From positions 1-24,858 of the IMG/VR virus record IMGVR_UViG_3300036985_001595: a stretch of 24,858 nucleotides of DNA. One strand, written 5' to 3'. The stretch's first letter is position 1. Each line of letters starts with the position of its first letter. A program made the position numbers and the translations under genes. The stretch is from a virus. The notes beneath the pieces are model-generated. The model ran no database searches. It had not been told where the DNA came from and saw only the letters and a list, made by a program, of their open reading frames with translations. Below, in pieces: positions 8,075 through 13,593 of this stretch.

Positions 8075-8272
8075 ATGGAAGGAATAAGTTTAGTACGCTT
8101 GGCATTAGATGTAGTTACGGACCGGCTCATCACTATTTTGGCTCTGTTGATGTCATGCGGCCTAGCGTGTTGGACTATGTGGATACCGAGTGTAGAGAGG
8201 GTTGCGACCCTGTTGATATTCGTGATATTCAGTTACCTAGTGGTACTGACAAAGGAGAAGAAAAATGTATGA
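8075..8272 (+). CDS. Small two-span membrane protein, 65 aa
   Basis: ATG 8075 has AGGGG at 8064-8068 upstream. Residues 18-37 (LITILALLMSCGLACWTMW) and 42-58 (VATLLIFVIFSYLVVL) are hydrophobic, separated by a short PSVER turn, and the chain ends in KEKKNV. That is a helical hairpin with both ends probably cytoplasmic. The pattern I-S-L-x-R-x-A-L-D-V-x-x-D-R-L is familiar from small membrane proteins of aquatic phages located near lysis genes. It could be a holin-like or antiholin protein, since a second, better holin candidate lies at 8854. The overlapping frame at 8044-8286 lacks a start signal. Confidence 0.78.
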   Translation: MEGISLVRLALDVVTDRLITILALLMSCGLACWTMWIPSVERVATLLIFVIFSYLVVLTKEKKNV

Positions 8273-8507
8273 CCGTAAAATCTTAGAGAAGACAAGCGAG
8301 GTTCCTGGTGCAGAGGATATGAACTGGAGTCAAAGACCAGCAAAGCCTGTACGCCCACAAAAGCCTTCAGACGAAACTAACAATGCTAAGAAATGGAAGC
8401 TAGGGGAAATGCCACAAGGCGGATTCCGTAGTATCTTATGTTTTGAAGACGGGGACTACTCAACCAAAATTAGCCGGACTTCCGGCGGGGGCAAAAAGGT
8501 CTACTAA
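8265..8507 (+). CDS. Hypothetical small basic protein, 80 aa
   Basis: An 80-residue protein with a good ribosome binding site (AAAGGAG at 8250-8256), overlapping the membrane protein by eight bases. It is polar and Pro/Lys-rich (QRPAKPVRPQKPSDE), then has a compact piece with GGFRSILCFEDGDYSTK and a Ser/Gly/Lys-rich end. I do not recognise a family. Low hydrophobicity and no Cys pairs argue against membrane or zinc-ribbon function. Its stop overlaps the next ATG by one base, so it belongs to the same late operon. Confidence 0.65.
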   Translation: MYDRKILEKTSEVPGAEDMNWSQRPAKPVRPQKPSDETNNAKKWKLGEMPQGGFRSILCFEDGDYSTKISRTSGGGKKVY

Positions 8508-8857
8508 TGGCTAATAATATCCCGTTTCAAACAATGGGCAAGACCTATGTAATTGCAGCTAACGCTGCGAATCAGACTGTAGCTGTTAATGCTGACAGTC
8601 CTTGCAATCAGCTTCATGTTTTTAATGATGGGGCTGCCGCAATATCAGGGTTCGTCAGATTTAGTTCTGCAACTGGAAGCAATGCTGCTGTAGCAACAGT
8701 AGGAACTCCAGCATACGGTTTCCCTGTACACGGTCAGCAAGAGAAGGTATTCACTGTTCCACAAGCCTACAGCGCCGGCAACGCTACTCTGTACGTTTCC
8801 ATCATTTTAGCATCAGGAACAGGCAATGTTTATATCACCCCAGGAGAAGGAATATGA
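8507..8857 (+). CDS. Putative virion decoration/accessory structural protein, 116 aa
   Basis: The 116-residue product is rich in Ala, Asn, Val, Gly and Ser with alternating beta-strand pattern: KTYVIAANAANQTVAVNADS, CNQLHVFNDG, SGFVRFSS, KVFTVPQAY, TLYVSIIL. There is almost no predicted helix. Small all-beta phage proteins of this composition are usually capsid decoration, head-fibre or tail-associated proteins. I infer a structural role; the exact one cannot be told from sequence. It starts in a TAATG overlap with the previous gene and its end overlaps the holin start by four bases. Confidence 0.68.
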   Translation: MANNIPFQTMGKTYVIAANAANQTVAVNADSPCNQLHVFNDGAAAISGFVRFSSATGSNAAVATVGTPAYGFPVHGQQEKVFTVPQAYSAGNATLYVSIILASGTGNVYITPGEGI

Positions 8858-9030
8858 TGAAGTCTTTTCTATTAGGACGGCTTAAAGAAGCCTCTACATG
8901 GCGTGGTATTCTCATGTTCCTTACAGGCGTTGGAGTACATCTAGCTCCTGGAGTAGCTGACGGAGTTGTAGCTATTGGACTAGCATCTGTTGGATTGATT
9001 GGGGCTTTAACGCCAGATACTAAGGCGTGA
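8854..9030 (+). CDS. Putative holin, 58 aa
   Basis: ATG 8854 overlaps the previous stop (ATGA) and has AGGAG at 8842-8846. The 58-residue product has a charged N-terminus with K-E-x-S-T-W-R-G (residues 11-18). It has two Gly/Ala/Val-rich hydrophobic helices, GILMFLTGVGVHLAPG and VVAIGLASVGLIGALT, and a short polar end (PDTKA). The L-K-E-x-S-T-W-R-G-I start and the L-I-G-A-x-T-P-D end are typical of a common small phage holin type. Direct coupling to an endolysin through a GTGA overlap supports the call. It would let the endolysin cross the inner membrane at the end of infection. Confidence 0.85.
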   Translation: MMKSFLLGRLKEASTWRGILMFLTGVGVHLAPGVADGVVAIGLASVGLIGALTPDTKA

Positions 9031-9446
9031 TAAGTTCCAGAAGCATAGATGACTTATTGCCGCCGGTTAAAGAGCGTGCTAAAAAGTTTCTGGAAGACTG
9101 TGGGCATCAAGGGATTGATTTACTTGTTACTAGCACCTATCGTGATGCTGAGTCTCAAAATCTACTTTACGCTCAGGGACGTACTTCTGGGGGAAGAATT
9201 ATCACCCGCGCTAAGGGTGGTGAATCTTTTCATAATTATAGGTGCGCTCTGGATGTTGTTCCTCTGGTTAACGGAAAGCCCGACTGGGACGGAACACATG
9301 ATATTTGGGAAAGAGTAGGGGAAATAGGTAAGGCTAACGGTCTTGATTGGGCTGGTGATTGGAAGCAATTCCGAGAACTGGCTCATTTTCAATACACTGG
9401 TGGACTTACTATAGAGCAGTTGAAACAGGGGAAGCAAATTGGCTAA
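9027..9446 (+). CDS. Endolysin, M15 family peptidase (VanY-like)
   Basis: The 139-residue protein starts at GTG 9027, overlapping the holin stop. It has the M15 zinc peptidase layout: LLVTSTYRDAESQNLLYAQG (residues 32-51), then S67-F-H69-N-Y-R-x-A-L-D76-V, then E117-L-A-H120-F-Q. H69, D76 and H120 are the expected zinc ligands and E117 occupies the place of the catalytic acid, where Asp or Glu is usual. Enzymes of this type cut L-Ala-D-Glu or D-Ala-D-Ala bonds in peptidoglycan. There is no signal peptide, which agrees with holin-dependent export. A linked cell-wall-binding domain is absent. The overlapping frames at 9049-9318 (+) and 9162-9437 (-) are shadows. Confidence 0.93.
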   Translation: MISSRSIDDLLPPVKERAKKFLEDCGHQGIDLLVTSTYRDAESQNLLYAQGRTSGGRIITRAKGGESFHNYRCALDVVPLVNGKPDWDGTHDIWERVGEIGKANGLDWAGDWKQFRELAHFQYTGGLTIEQLKQGKQIG

Positions 9447-9834
9447 AGAACACTTGGACCCTCATGGCTTCCCTATCGAGATGGATAGGCCAGTTGTCTT
9501 TAGTCCTAATAGCTTAGAGCCGCATACGGAACTAAGCATTACCGAATCAGCACAGGCGTTAGGCTTGCCTGGTAAGGGATACTACAATGTACCAAGTATT
9601 CATGGTGGAGTTATATACAATCCTGAAACCCAGTTTCAGCAAATCAAGCAAGCCGTTCAGCAGAAGCATCAAGAAGGATTCAAATACCCTAACTTCCCGT
9701 CTGTAGAAGAAGCTGTTACAGCAGCAAAAGCAAGAAGCCAACACTTTAATACAATAAAGGCAGGAGAACTAAAGGGAGCCGTAGAGAAGCAGCGTCAGCA
9801 AATGATGCTAAATTTAATGAAAAAGTACAAATAG
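9439..9834 (+). CDS. Conserved hypothetical phage protein, 131 aa
   Basis: The best start is TTG 9439, which overlaps the endolysin end by eight bases and has AGGGGAAG at 9427-9434. ATG 9478, inside the frame, would drop the H-L-D-P-H-G-F-P segment. The first 60 residues are Pro/Gly-rich with SLEPHTELSITESAQALGLPG and YYNVPSIHGG. The rest is Gln-rich helix ending in basic LNLMKKYK. The N-terminal pattern is familiar from phage proteins next to endolysins, but I cannot assign a function. It may be a structural or assembly protein. Confidence 0.7.
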   Translation: MAKEHLDPHGFPIEMDRPVVFSPNSLEPHTELSITESAQALGLPGKGYYNVPSIHGGVIYNPETQFQQIKQAVQQKHQEGFKYPNFPSVEEAVTAAKARSQHFNTIKAGELKGAVEKQRQQMMLNLMKKYK

Positions 9835-9845
9835 GGGATAAAGTA

Positions 9846-10382
9846 ATGGAAGAGATTAATAAGTATTTCGATACGGCTAAGACAACGCATAGCGATATAT
9901 GGCAACACATGGATAAGCTCCGTGAGTACGCTGAGAAGTGCGACCATATCACTGAGATGGGTGTCCGTACTGTCGTATCAACCTGGGCCTTCCTAGCGGC
10001 CAAGCCTAAGCGTTTAGTGTCCTACGACATAGTAGACTGTCCAGTAGATGATGTTAAGCGTCTAGCGGCTCTTAACGGCATCTCCTTCGAGTTCATTAAG
10101 ACTAGCACGATAGACCCTTCATTAGACATAGAAGAGACAGACTTACTTTTCATTGACACTGACCATACCTACCGTCAGCTTAGTCAGGAATTGGACCAAC
10201 ACGCTCACAAGGCGCGTAAGTACATTGCGCTGCATGACACTGTTACCTTCAGGGATGAGTGCTGCGGTGAAGAGGGATTGTGGAGAGCTGTTCAGGAACT
10301 AATCAATACTGGTGAATGGACTATGTGCGAACACTTCTCACATTGTAACGGCATGACCTTCCTCGAACGTGTCAGCGACTAG
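9846..10382 (+). CDS. Class I SAM-dependent methyltransferase (Methyltransf_24-like)
   Basis: The 178-residue protein has a short Rossmann-type methyltransferase layout. Motif I is HITEMGVRTVVSTWAFLA (E37-M-G39-V), motif II is RLVSYDIVD (57-64) and motif IV is DLLFIDTDHTYRQLSQ (99-114). A later strand carries KYIALHDTVTF (125-135). The F-I-D-x-D-H-T-Y and L-H-D motifs are characteristic of the Methyltransf_24 group, often found with sugar-modifying enzymes. The substrate cannot be read from the sequence; a saccharide or small molecule is more likely than DNA, because no target recognition domain is present. AGGGG at 9834-9838 is the ribosome binding site. The 3' end overlaps the convergent gene by 45 bases. 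Confidence 0.82.
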   Translation: MEEINKYFDTAKTTHSDIWQHMDKLREYAEKCDHITEMGVRTVVSTWAFLAAKPKRLVSYDIVDCPVDDVKRLAALNGISFEFIKTSTIDPSLDIEETDLLFIDTDHTYRQLSQELDQHAHKARKYIALHDTVTFRDECCGEEGLWRAVQELINTGEWTMCEHFSHCNGMTFLERVSD

Positions 10383-10715
10383 ATACCAGTCTACGATAAA
10401 GTCTTTGAAGCTATCAAGGCCGTAACCTATTAGCTTAGGAGTTCCATCTTGATGAATCTTCCAGTATCTATCTACGCTCATGTGACTGTCAGTGTCACCT
10501 GTAACAATAATCACTGTAAATTTGGGCTTACGAGCGAGACTCTTGAGCAGTATCTCTTGCCCCTTGCTAAGTTTCTCTTTGGGACGTTTCCATTCTCCAA
10601 TTAGAACATGACCCTTCCTTTCTAATACCATATCAATATTAGAAGGAAGGATGTTCCCTAGTAAGCCCTGCAAGTCCTCAAAGTTAATATGGGGAGCTGC
10701 TCGGTCTCTCATCAT
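10338..10715 (-). CDS. PD-(D/E)XK nuclease-like protein
   Basis: A 125-residue leftward protein. D28 in SNIDMVLERKG, followed by E41-W-K43 in HVLIGEWKRP, reproduces the D-x(n)-E-x-K core. A downstream helix, K-G-Q53-E-I-L-L-K-S-L-A-R, carries a Gln often seen in phage nucleases and resolvases of this fold. A third strand is FTVIIVTGD. It is small and single-domain. The target is unknown; a structure-specific or homing-like endonuclease are options. ATG overlaps the glycosyltransferase stop (ATGA), so it is coupled to it. Its 3' end overlaps the methyltransferase on the other strand by 45 bases. Confidence 0.72.
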   Translation of the reverse strand: MMRDRAAPHINFEDLQGLLGNILPSNIDMVLERKGHVLIGEWKRPKEKLSKGQEILLKSLARKPKFTVIIVTGDTDSHMSVDRYWKIHQDGTPKLIGYGLDSFKDFIVDWYLVADTFEEGHAVTM

Positions 10716-11464
10716 TTGGAAGGAGAAAGCCTTCCTTCAAACGGATAAGTTCCTACATGACCCAATTGAACCCAGGGTGCGGCCCATATCTTGATGCCAT
10801 GCTTACGGGCCAGCTTACAGAAGTGATAGTCCTCTGACAGCAGGATGTTGGTCTCTTCCTCAATCGAGGTAGTAAAGTATTCCTTAATCTGAATCCCAGG
10901 CTCTTGGCTCTTAGACAGGTCTACGATGTTATTAGTGTAGCTAGGCACCTTACTAGCCAGCTTCTTGAATACTGACCGTTTTATGAGCATGAACCCTGTG
11001 CCGCCATTCCATATCTCTACAGGCTCATGGACTGGGACTGTTACCTCCCCGCTATAATCAACAAGGTTAACAACAAAAGAACCAGTATGATATTTGAGTT
11101 CGTCATCAGATACACCTTCCTCAATAGCGCGTCTTACTAAGGGCCAGCTTATTTCCTTCTTAGGGTAGATTCCGCAGATAATATCTTTGTTAGCAGCAAT
11201 CATCGGAATGACCTGTTCTGGGAAGAACTTGATGTCAGCATCAATGAATAGCAAGTGAGTGGCCTCAGGAGTGTCTAGGAAGCTCTTCACGAGAGAATTA
11301 CGCGCTCGGGTAATCAAGGATTCATTAAACATAAATGAGAAGCCTACGTCCATTCCTGCTGCGTTTAGCTCACGGTTCAGTAAAAGGATGGATTGTGTAT
11401 AGAATCCAAAGCACTGACCGCCGTACATCGGTGTAGCTACAAATATGTGCGTCTTCTTACCCAT
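10712..11464 (-). CDS. GT-A fold glycosyltransferase
   Basis: A 250-residue protein with the GT-A order of motifs: IFVATPMYGG at residues 7-16, SLITRARNSLVKSFLD at 49-64, and HLLFIDADIKFFPEQV at 70-85. D75-A-D77 is the metal-binding DXD. DIICGIYPKK at 94-103 and WNGGTGFMLIKRSVF later are the acceptor-side blocks. This pattern matches phage and Anp1-like glycosyltransferases that move a sugar from a nucleotide donor. The acceptor could be LPS, a virion protein or modified DNA. The start has AGGGG at 11470-11474 (read leftward). A complete galU lies upstream in the same strand block, which could supply UDP-glucose; that link is inference. Confidence 0.82.
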   Translation of the reverse strand: MGKKTHIFVATPMYGGQCFGFYTQSILLLNRELNAAGMDVGFSFMFNESLITRARNSLVKSFLDTPEATHLLFIDADIKFFPEQVIPMIAANKDIICGIYPKKEISWPLVRRAIEEGVSDDELKYHTGSFVVNLVDYSGEVTVPVHEPVEIWNGGTGFMLIKRSVFKKLASKVPSYTNNIVDLSKSQEPGIQIKEYFTTSIEEETNILLSEDYHFCKLARKHGIKIWAAPWVQLGHVGTYPFEGRLSPSK

Positions 11465-11487
11465 GTTAATCCCCTAAAGTTAAAGTA

Positions 11488-11518
11488 AAAGAGTGGGGCT
11501 ACCCAAAACACTTGCCCC
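11488..11518 (-). terminator. Possible weak terminator or attenuator hairpin
   Basis: Read leftward, GGGGC...GCCCC forms a short stem of about five to six pairs with a loop of about 14 bases, followed by actctttt. It sits between rusA and the glycosyltransferase gene. The stem is short, so the call is weak. Confidence 0.35.
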
Positions 11519-11527
11519 GTCATGTTC

Positions 11528-11923
11528 CTAACTAGCCACGAGTGGCTTCTCATTTGGGCTTGAGGGGGTCTCTATTTCCTCAATTACGACAATAATCTTC
11601 CCCCCTTTGATTATGTCGCCCCTAATCATCTCCAGGTGGTCTACCTGGAAGTCATCATTGAATACGCCGGCTTCCTCTAACGCATCAAATACAGCCTTGA
11701 TACGGTTATCAATGTCTAGCCTTCTCTTATCCCTGGGCCTAAGCACCATCATTATCTTCAATTTGCTATCGCCAAGTTTAGGTACATTGTTCTCTACAAC
11801 ATATTGCTGCACTAGCGCCTTGTACTCCCTGCCCTTCTTACTCAATACCATACGGCCATGCCAGTTGCGCCAGTAAGTATTTAGGCTTGGAGGACAGGGA
11901 AGCTCAAGGACTAGCGTTGTCAC
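11528..11923 (-). CDS. rusA: RusA-type Holliday junction resolvase
   Basis: A 131-residue protein of normal length for RusA. The N-terminal block is LELPCPPSLNTYWRNWHG and the catalytic block is D70-I-D72-N-R-I-K76-A-V-F-D, followed by FND-D91-FQVDHL. D70, D72, K76 and D91 fall at the same numbers as the catalytic residues known for E. coli RusA, which supports the GTG start at 11923. Family members are dimeric, Mg-dependent resolvases that cut four-way junctions in phage recombination and packaging. The start codon directly follows the CCA end of tRNA-Arg with no spacer, so no ordinary ribosome binding site exists outside the tRNA. The overlapping + strand frame at 11607-11876 is a shadow. 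Confidence 0.93.
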   Translation of the reverse strand: MTTLVLELPCPPSLNTYWRNWHGRMVLSKKGREYKALVQQYVVENNVPKLGDSKLKIMMVLRPRDKRRLDIDNRIKAVFDALEEAGVFNDDFQVDHLEMIRGDIIKGGKIIVVIEEIETPSSPNEKPLVAS

Positions 11924-12000
11924 TGGTGGGCTTGGCAGGACTCGAACCTGCGACCTCTCGCTTCGTAGGCGAGAATTCTATCCATCTGAACTACAAGCCC
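11924..12000 (-). tRNA. tRNA-Arg (anticodon ACG)
   Basis: The reverse strand folds as a complete cloverleaf. The acceptor stem is GGGCTTG (12000-11994) with CAAGCCC (11934-11928), followed by discriminator A and an encoded CCA (11926-11924). The anticodon stem is CTCGC/GCGAG around loop CTACGAA, giving anticodon ACG, which with inosine reads CGU, CGC and CGA. The T-loop is GTTCGAGTC. Length is 77 bases with CCA. The first G is shared with the stop codon of the upstream small gene, and the final A abuts the rusA start. Phage tRNAs usually supplement host decoding, though this junction also suggests a processing role. Confidence 0.96.
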
Positions 12001-12149
12001 TAACATATTATCGGAGGAAACGGACCATCTCTATCCGTATCCCAACAGCACATACCGCCACGACCGTCAGGCTTACACTTGACAGCAGCAGTAGCATTGA
12101 ATGTTACTAGGAGCATACCTATGAATATCCCTGCTATGATGGATTTCAT
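12000..12149 (-). CDS. Small secreted Cys-rich peptide, 49 aa
   Basis: The frame from ATG 12149 to TAG at 12002-12000 encodes 49 residues. Residues 1-21 form a clear signal peptide (MKSIIAGIFIGMLLVTFNAT), probably cut near Ala21-Ala22. The mature part of about 27 residues is Cys- and Gly-rich: C25-K-P-D-G-R-G-G-M-C34-C35-W-D-T, then PFPPIIC49. Four Cys could form two disulfides in the periplasm. I have seen the C-K-P-D-G-R-G-G-M-C-C-W motif in phage small ORFs, function unknown. The start overlaps the previous stop (ATGA) and the stop overlaps the first base of the tRNA. Roles such as superinfection exclusion are possible but unproven. Confidence 0.8.
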   Translation of the reverse strand: MKSIIAGIFIGMLLVTFNATAAVKCKPDGRGGMCCWDTDRDGPFPPIIC

Positions 12150-12421
12150 GCTGACCTCTTGATAGTGAGGGTGTTGTTACTTACGGCTACAGTAGCAATA
12201 GCTTCAGCCTTATTAATCAGGTCGTAGCAGTGGTCAAGCACTTCTGCTTTGTTGATAGCTTCCCAGTTGCTACGTTTCCCTGCTATTGCAATGTAGGCTT
12301 TAAGATAGCCAATCTTATCCATAATAGGGTTATCGGAGTAACTTCCTATCTTATTCAAGAACTTACATTCATCGGCAGTTGTATGTGAACGCTTTGCTTT
12401 ACGAACAGTATGCTTAATCAT
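12146..12421 (-). CDS. Hypothetical basic helical protein, 91 aa
   Basis: A 91-residue basic protein (MIKHTVRKAKRSHTTADE at the start) with two helices, KIGYLKAYIAIAGKRSN and EVLDHCYDLINKAEAIATV, and a beta end VAVSNNTLTIKRS. I recognise no family. It has a good ribosome binding site (GGGG, read leftward, 12432-12429) in a 23-base spacer that also holds the repeated CCTAAC motif. It lies directly downstream of the SSB-like gene and is coupled to the secreted peptide, so it belongs to the leftward early operon. A DNA-associated role is suggested only by its charge and company. Confidence 0.68.
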   Translation of the reverse strand: MIKHTVRKAKRSHTTADECKFLNKIGSYSDNPIMDKIGYLKAYIAIAGKRSNWEAINKAEVLDHCYDLINKAEAIATVAVSNNTLTIKRSA

Positions 12422-12444
12422 TTTATTCCCCAGTTAGGTTTAGG
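12422..12444 (-). promoter_or_regulatory. 23-bp spacer with doubled CCTAAC motif
   Basis: The spacer between the SSB-like gene and the 91-residue gene reads, leftward, CCTAAACCTAACTGGGG followed by AATAAA and ATG. The spacer at 14490-14512 has the same length and design (ACCTAACCTAACTGGAG). Confidence 0.7.
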
Positions 12445-12693
12445 TTAGAACGGTACGTCGTCGTCATTACTCTTGCTCTTTACTTCTCTCGGATACTCTT
12501 GTGGCGCTGGAGGAACGTAGTTGTCTACTGCTAGACTAAGGAACTCTCCGTAGGCGCTCTTCTTAATCCATCCTGCAAACTTAACAATCTCGCCCTTGTG
12601 CATTAGCTGGCCTTTCCAGTCAGGACTGTTAGGAGTCTTCTTGTTTGTTATTGGGGTAAATATTCCTTTACCTTCGCTTGGTTCATGTGCCAT
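12445..12693 (-). CDS. SSB-like single-stranded DNA-binding protein, 82 aa
   Basis: I chose ATG 12693, which has AAAGGA upstream, over an in-frame start at 12774 lying inside recT. The product is 82 residues: a disordered start, a compact block LMHKGEIVKFAGWIKKSAYG and EFLSLAVDNY, then a Pro-rich linker and the acidic end NDDDVPF. A short beta-rich core plus a D-D-x-P-F tail is the signature of SSB proteins, whose tail recruits repair enzymes. The core also recalls DUF736-like small proteins. It starts one base after the recT stop, as expected for an SSB made together with an annealase. The core is shorter than a classical OB fold of about 110 residues. Confidence 0.75.
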   Translation of the reverse strand: MAHEPSEGKGIFTPITNKKTPNSPDWKGQLMHKGEIVKFAGWIKKSAYGEFLSLAVDNYVPPAPQEYPREVKSKSNDDDVPF

Positions 12694-12694
12694 T

Positions 12695-13510
12695 TTAGAT
12701 TCCTTTGGATTGAGCATTAAGTTGAGCGAGTCTCGCGATATTGATTGCAGAAAGCGACTTGCGTGTTTCATCATTGGCCTCCCTGAAGAGAGCTATCTTC
12801 TCTGCTTTCTGGTCCGGCGTATACTTCTCTGAGCCACGAATCTTAGAGATGACTAAGACGTATGACGCTATCCAGTCTTCCTGTGTAGCATCATTAGAAT
12901 ATACCGTACCGTCCGGCAGATAGATTTGGTAGAAGTTAGGAATGTCGTCCTTCATTGCTATGAGAGCTTCAGCCCCAGACTTAGCTTGTTCTATAACTAC
13001 TTCAGCCTTTCCCATCGAACGCTCTTCAGGAGGGTCAAAGTCTTGTATCTCTTCTGGGGTATATGTACCTATCACGCAACCAGGATAAACGCTCCTGATA
13101 CCCTCAGATACGACCCTAGACCTAAGCATAGCTCGTGGGTATTTAATCCAGCCTGAGCTTGGCTTGACTAGGCCGATAGCCTTAGCTTGTTCTAGTGTCC
13201 AGCTTAACTCCAGACTGCCGCCATTAGGATGAGTGAAGAGACCAGTTACCTTCTCATCGGTATAGTCCTTCCACTCTACCTTACCACCGGCTTGTTGGAA
13301 TCGGGCCAGCATGGTATCAGCCTTGAGTGCAGGACGACCCTGGATGATATGGTAATCACGGGCCGCTGTTGCAGGATGCAGACCTTCAGCCTGAGCGATA
13401 GCCATTAAAGCTAGTACGCTGTTAGCGTCTGTCATACCGAACAGCTTAGACTTAGCCATTACTTCGGCCATTGCTTGCATATCAGTAAACGGAATGATTG
13501 CTGTGTTCAT
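12695..13510 (-). CDS. recT: RecT-family single-strand annealing protein
   Basis: A 271-residue protein, the typical RecT length. Recognisable blocks are IPFTDMQAMAEVMAKSKLFG (residues 6-25), SVLALMAIAQAEGLHPATA, RDYHIIQGRPALKADTMLAR, and GWIKYPRAMLRSRVVSEGIR with the conserved P-R-A-M-L-R-S-R. RecT proteins anneal complementary single strands after 5'-3' resection by a partner exonuclease. That partner lies upstream in the same operon, separated only by a 28-codon ORF whose stop overlaps this start (ATGA). The C-terminal 80 residues are charged and more variable. The ribosome binding site GGAG lies nine bases before ATG. Confidence 0.92.
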   Translation of the reverse strand: MNTAIIPFTDMQAMAEVMAKSKLFGMTDANSVLALMAIAQAEGLHPATAARDYHIIQGRPALKADTMLARFQQAGGKVEWKDYTDEKVTGLFTHPNGGSLELSWTLEQAKAIGLVKPSSGWIKYPRAMLRSRVVSEGIRSVYPGCVIGTYTPEEIQDFDPPEERSMGKAEVVIEQAKSGAEALIAMKDDIPNFYQIYLPDGTVYSNDATQEDWIASYVLVISKIRGSEKYTPDQKAEKIALFREANDETRKSLSAINIARLAQLNAQSKGI

Positions 13511-13593
13511 AATAGTTTCTCCGATAAAGTTAGGAATAAATCAACTACACTTGTTATTGCCATTGCCCATATTGCTATGTCAAGGTTGTTCAT
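13507..13593 (-). CDS. 28-aa membrane-type micro-ORF coupled between exonuclease and recT
   Basis: The frame begins at ATG 13593, overlapping the stop of the exonuclease gene (ATGA). It ends at TGA 13509-13507, overlapping the recT ATG in a second ATGA. The product is 28 residues with a hydrophobic centre, IAIWAMAITSVVDLFLTL, and one net charge at each end; it could be one membrane helix or an amphipathic helix. Perfect four-base overlaps at both ends are unlikely for a random spacer and argue that it is translated, at least to couple recT translation. No similar named peptide is known to me. The Shine-Dalgarno sequence GGAG of recT lies inside its last codons. Confidence 0.6.
   Translation of the reverse strand: MNNLDIAIWAMAITSVVDLFLTLSEKLL

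Noticed and set aside
8044-8286. Overlapping plus-strand frame of 80 codons
   Set aside because: The frame at 8075-8272 encodes a convincing two-span membrane protein with a ribosome binding site; this one has none.
9049-9437. Two other frames inside the endolysin (plus 9049-9318, minus 9162-9437)
   Set aside because: They lie within a clear M15 peptidase gene and lack ribosome binding sites. The hydrophobic look of the plus frame could suggest an embedded spanin, but nothing else supports it.
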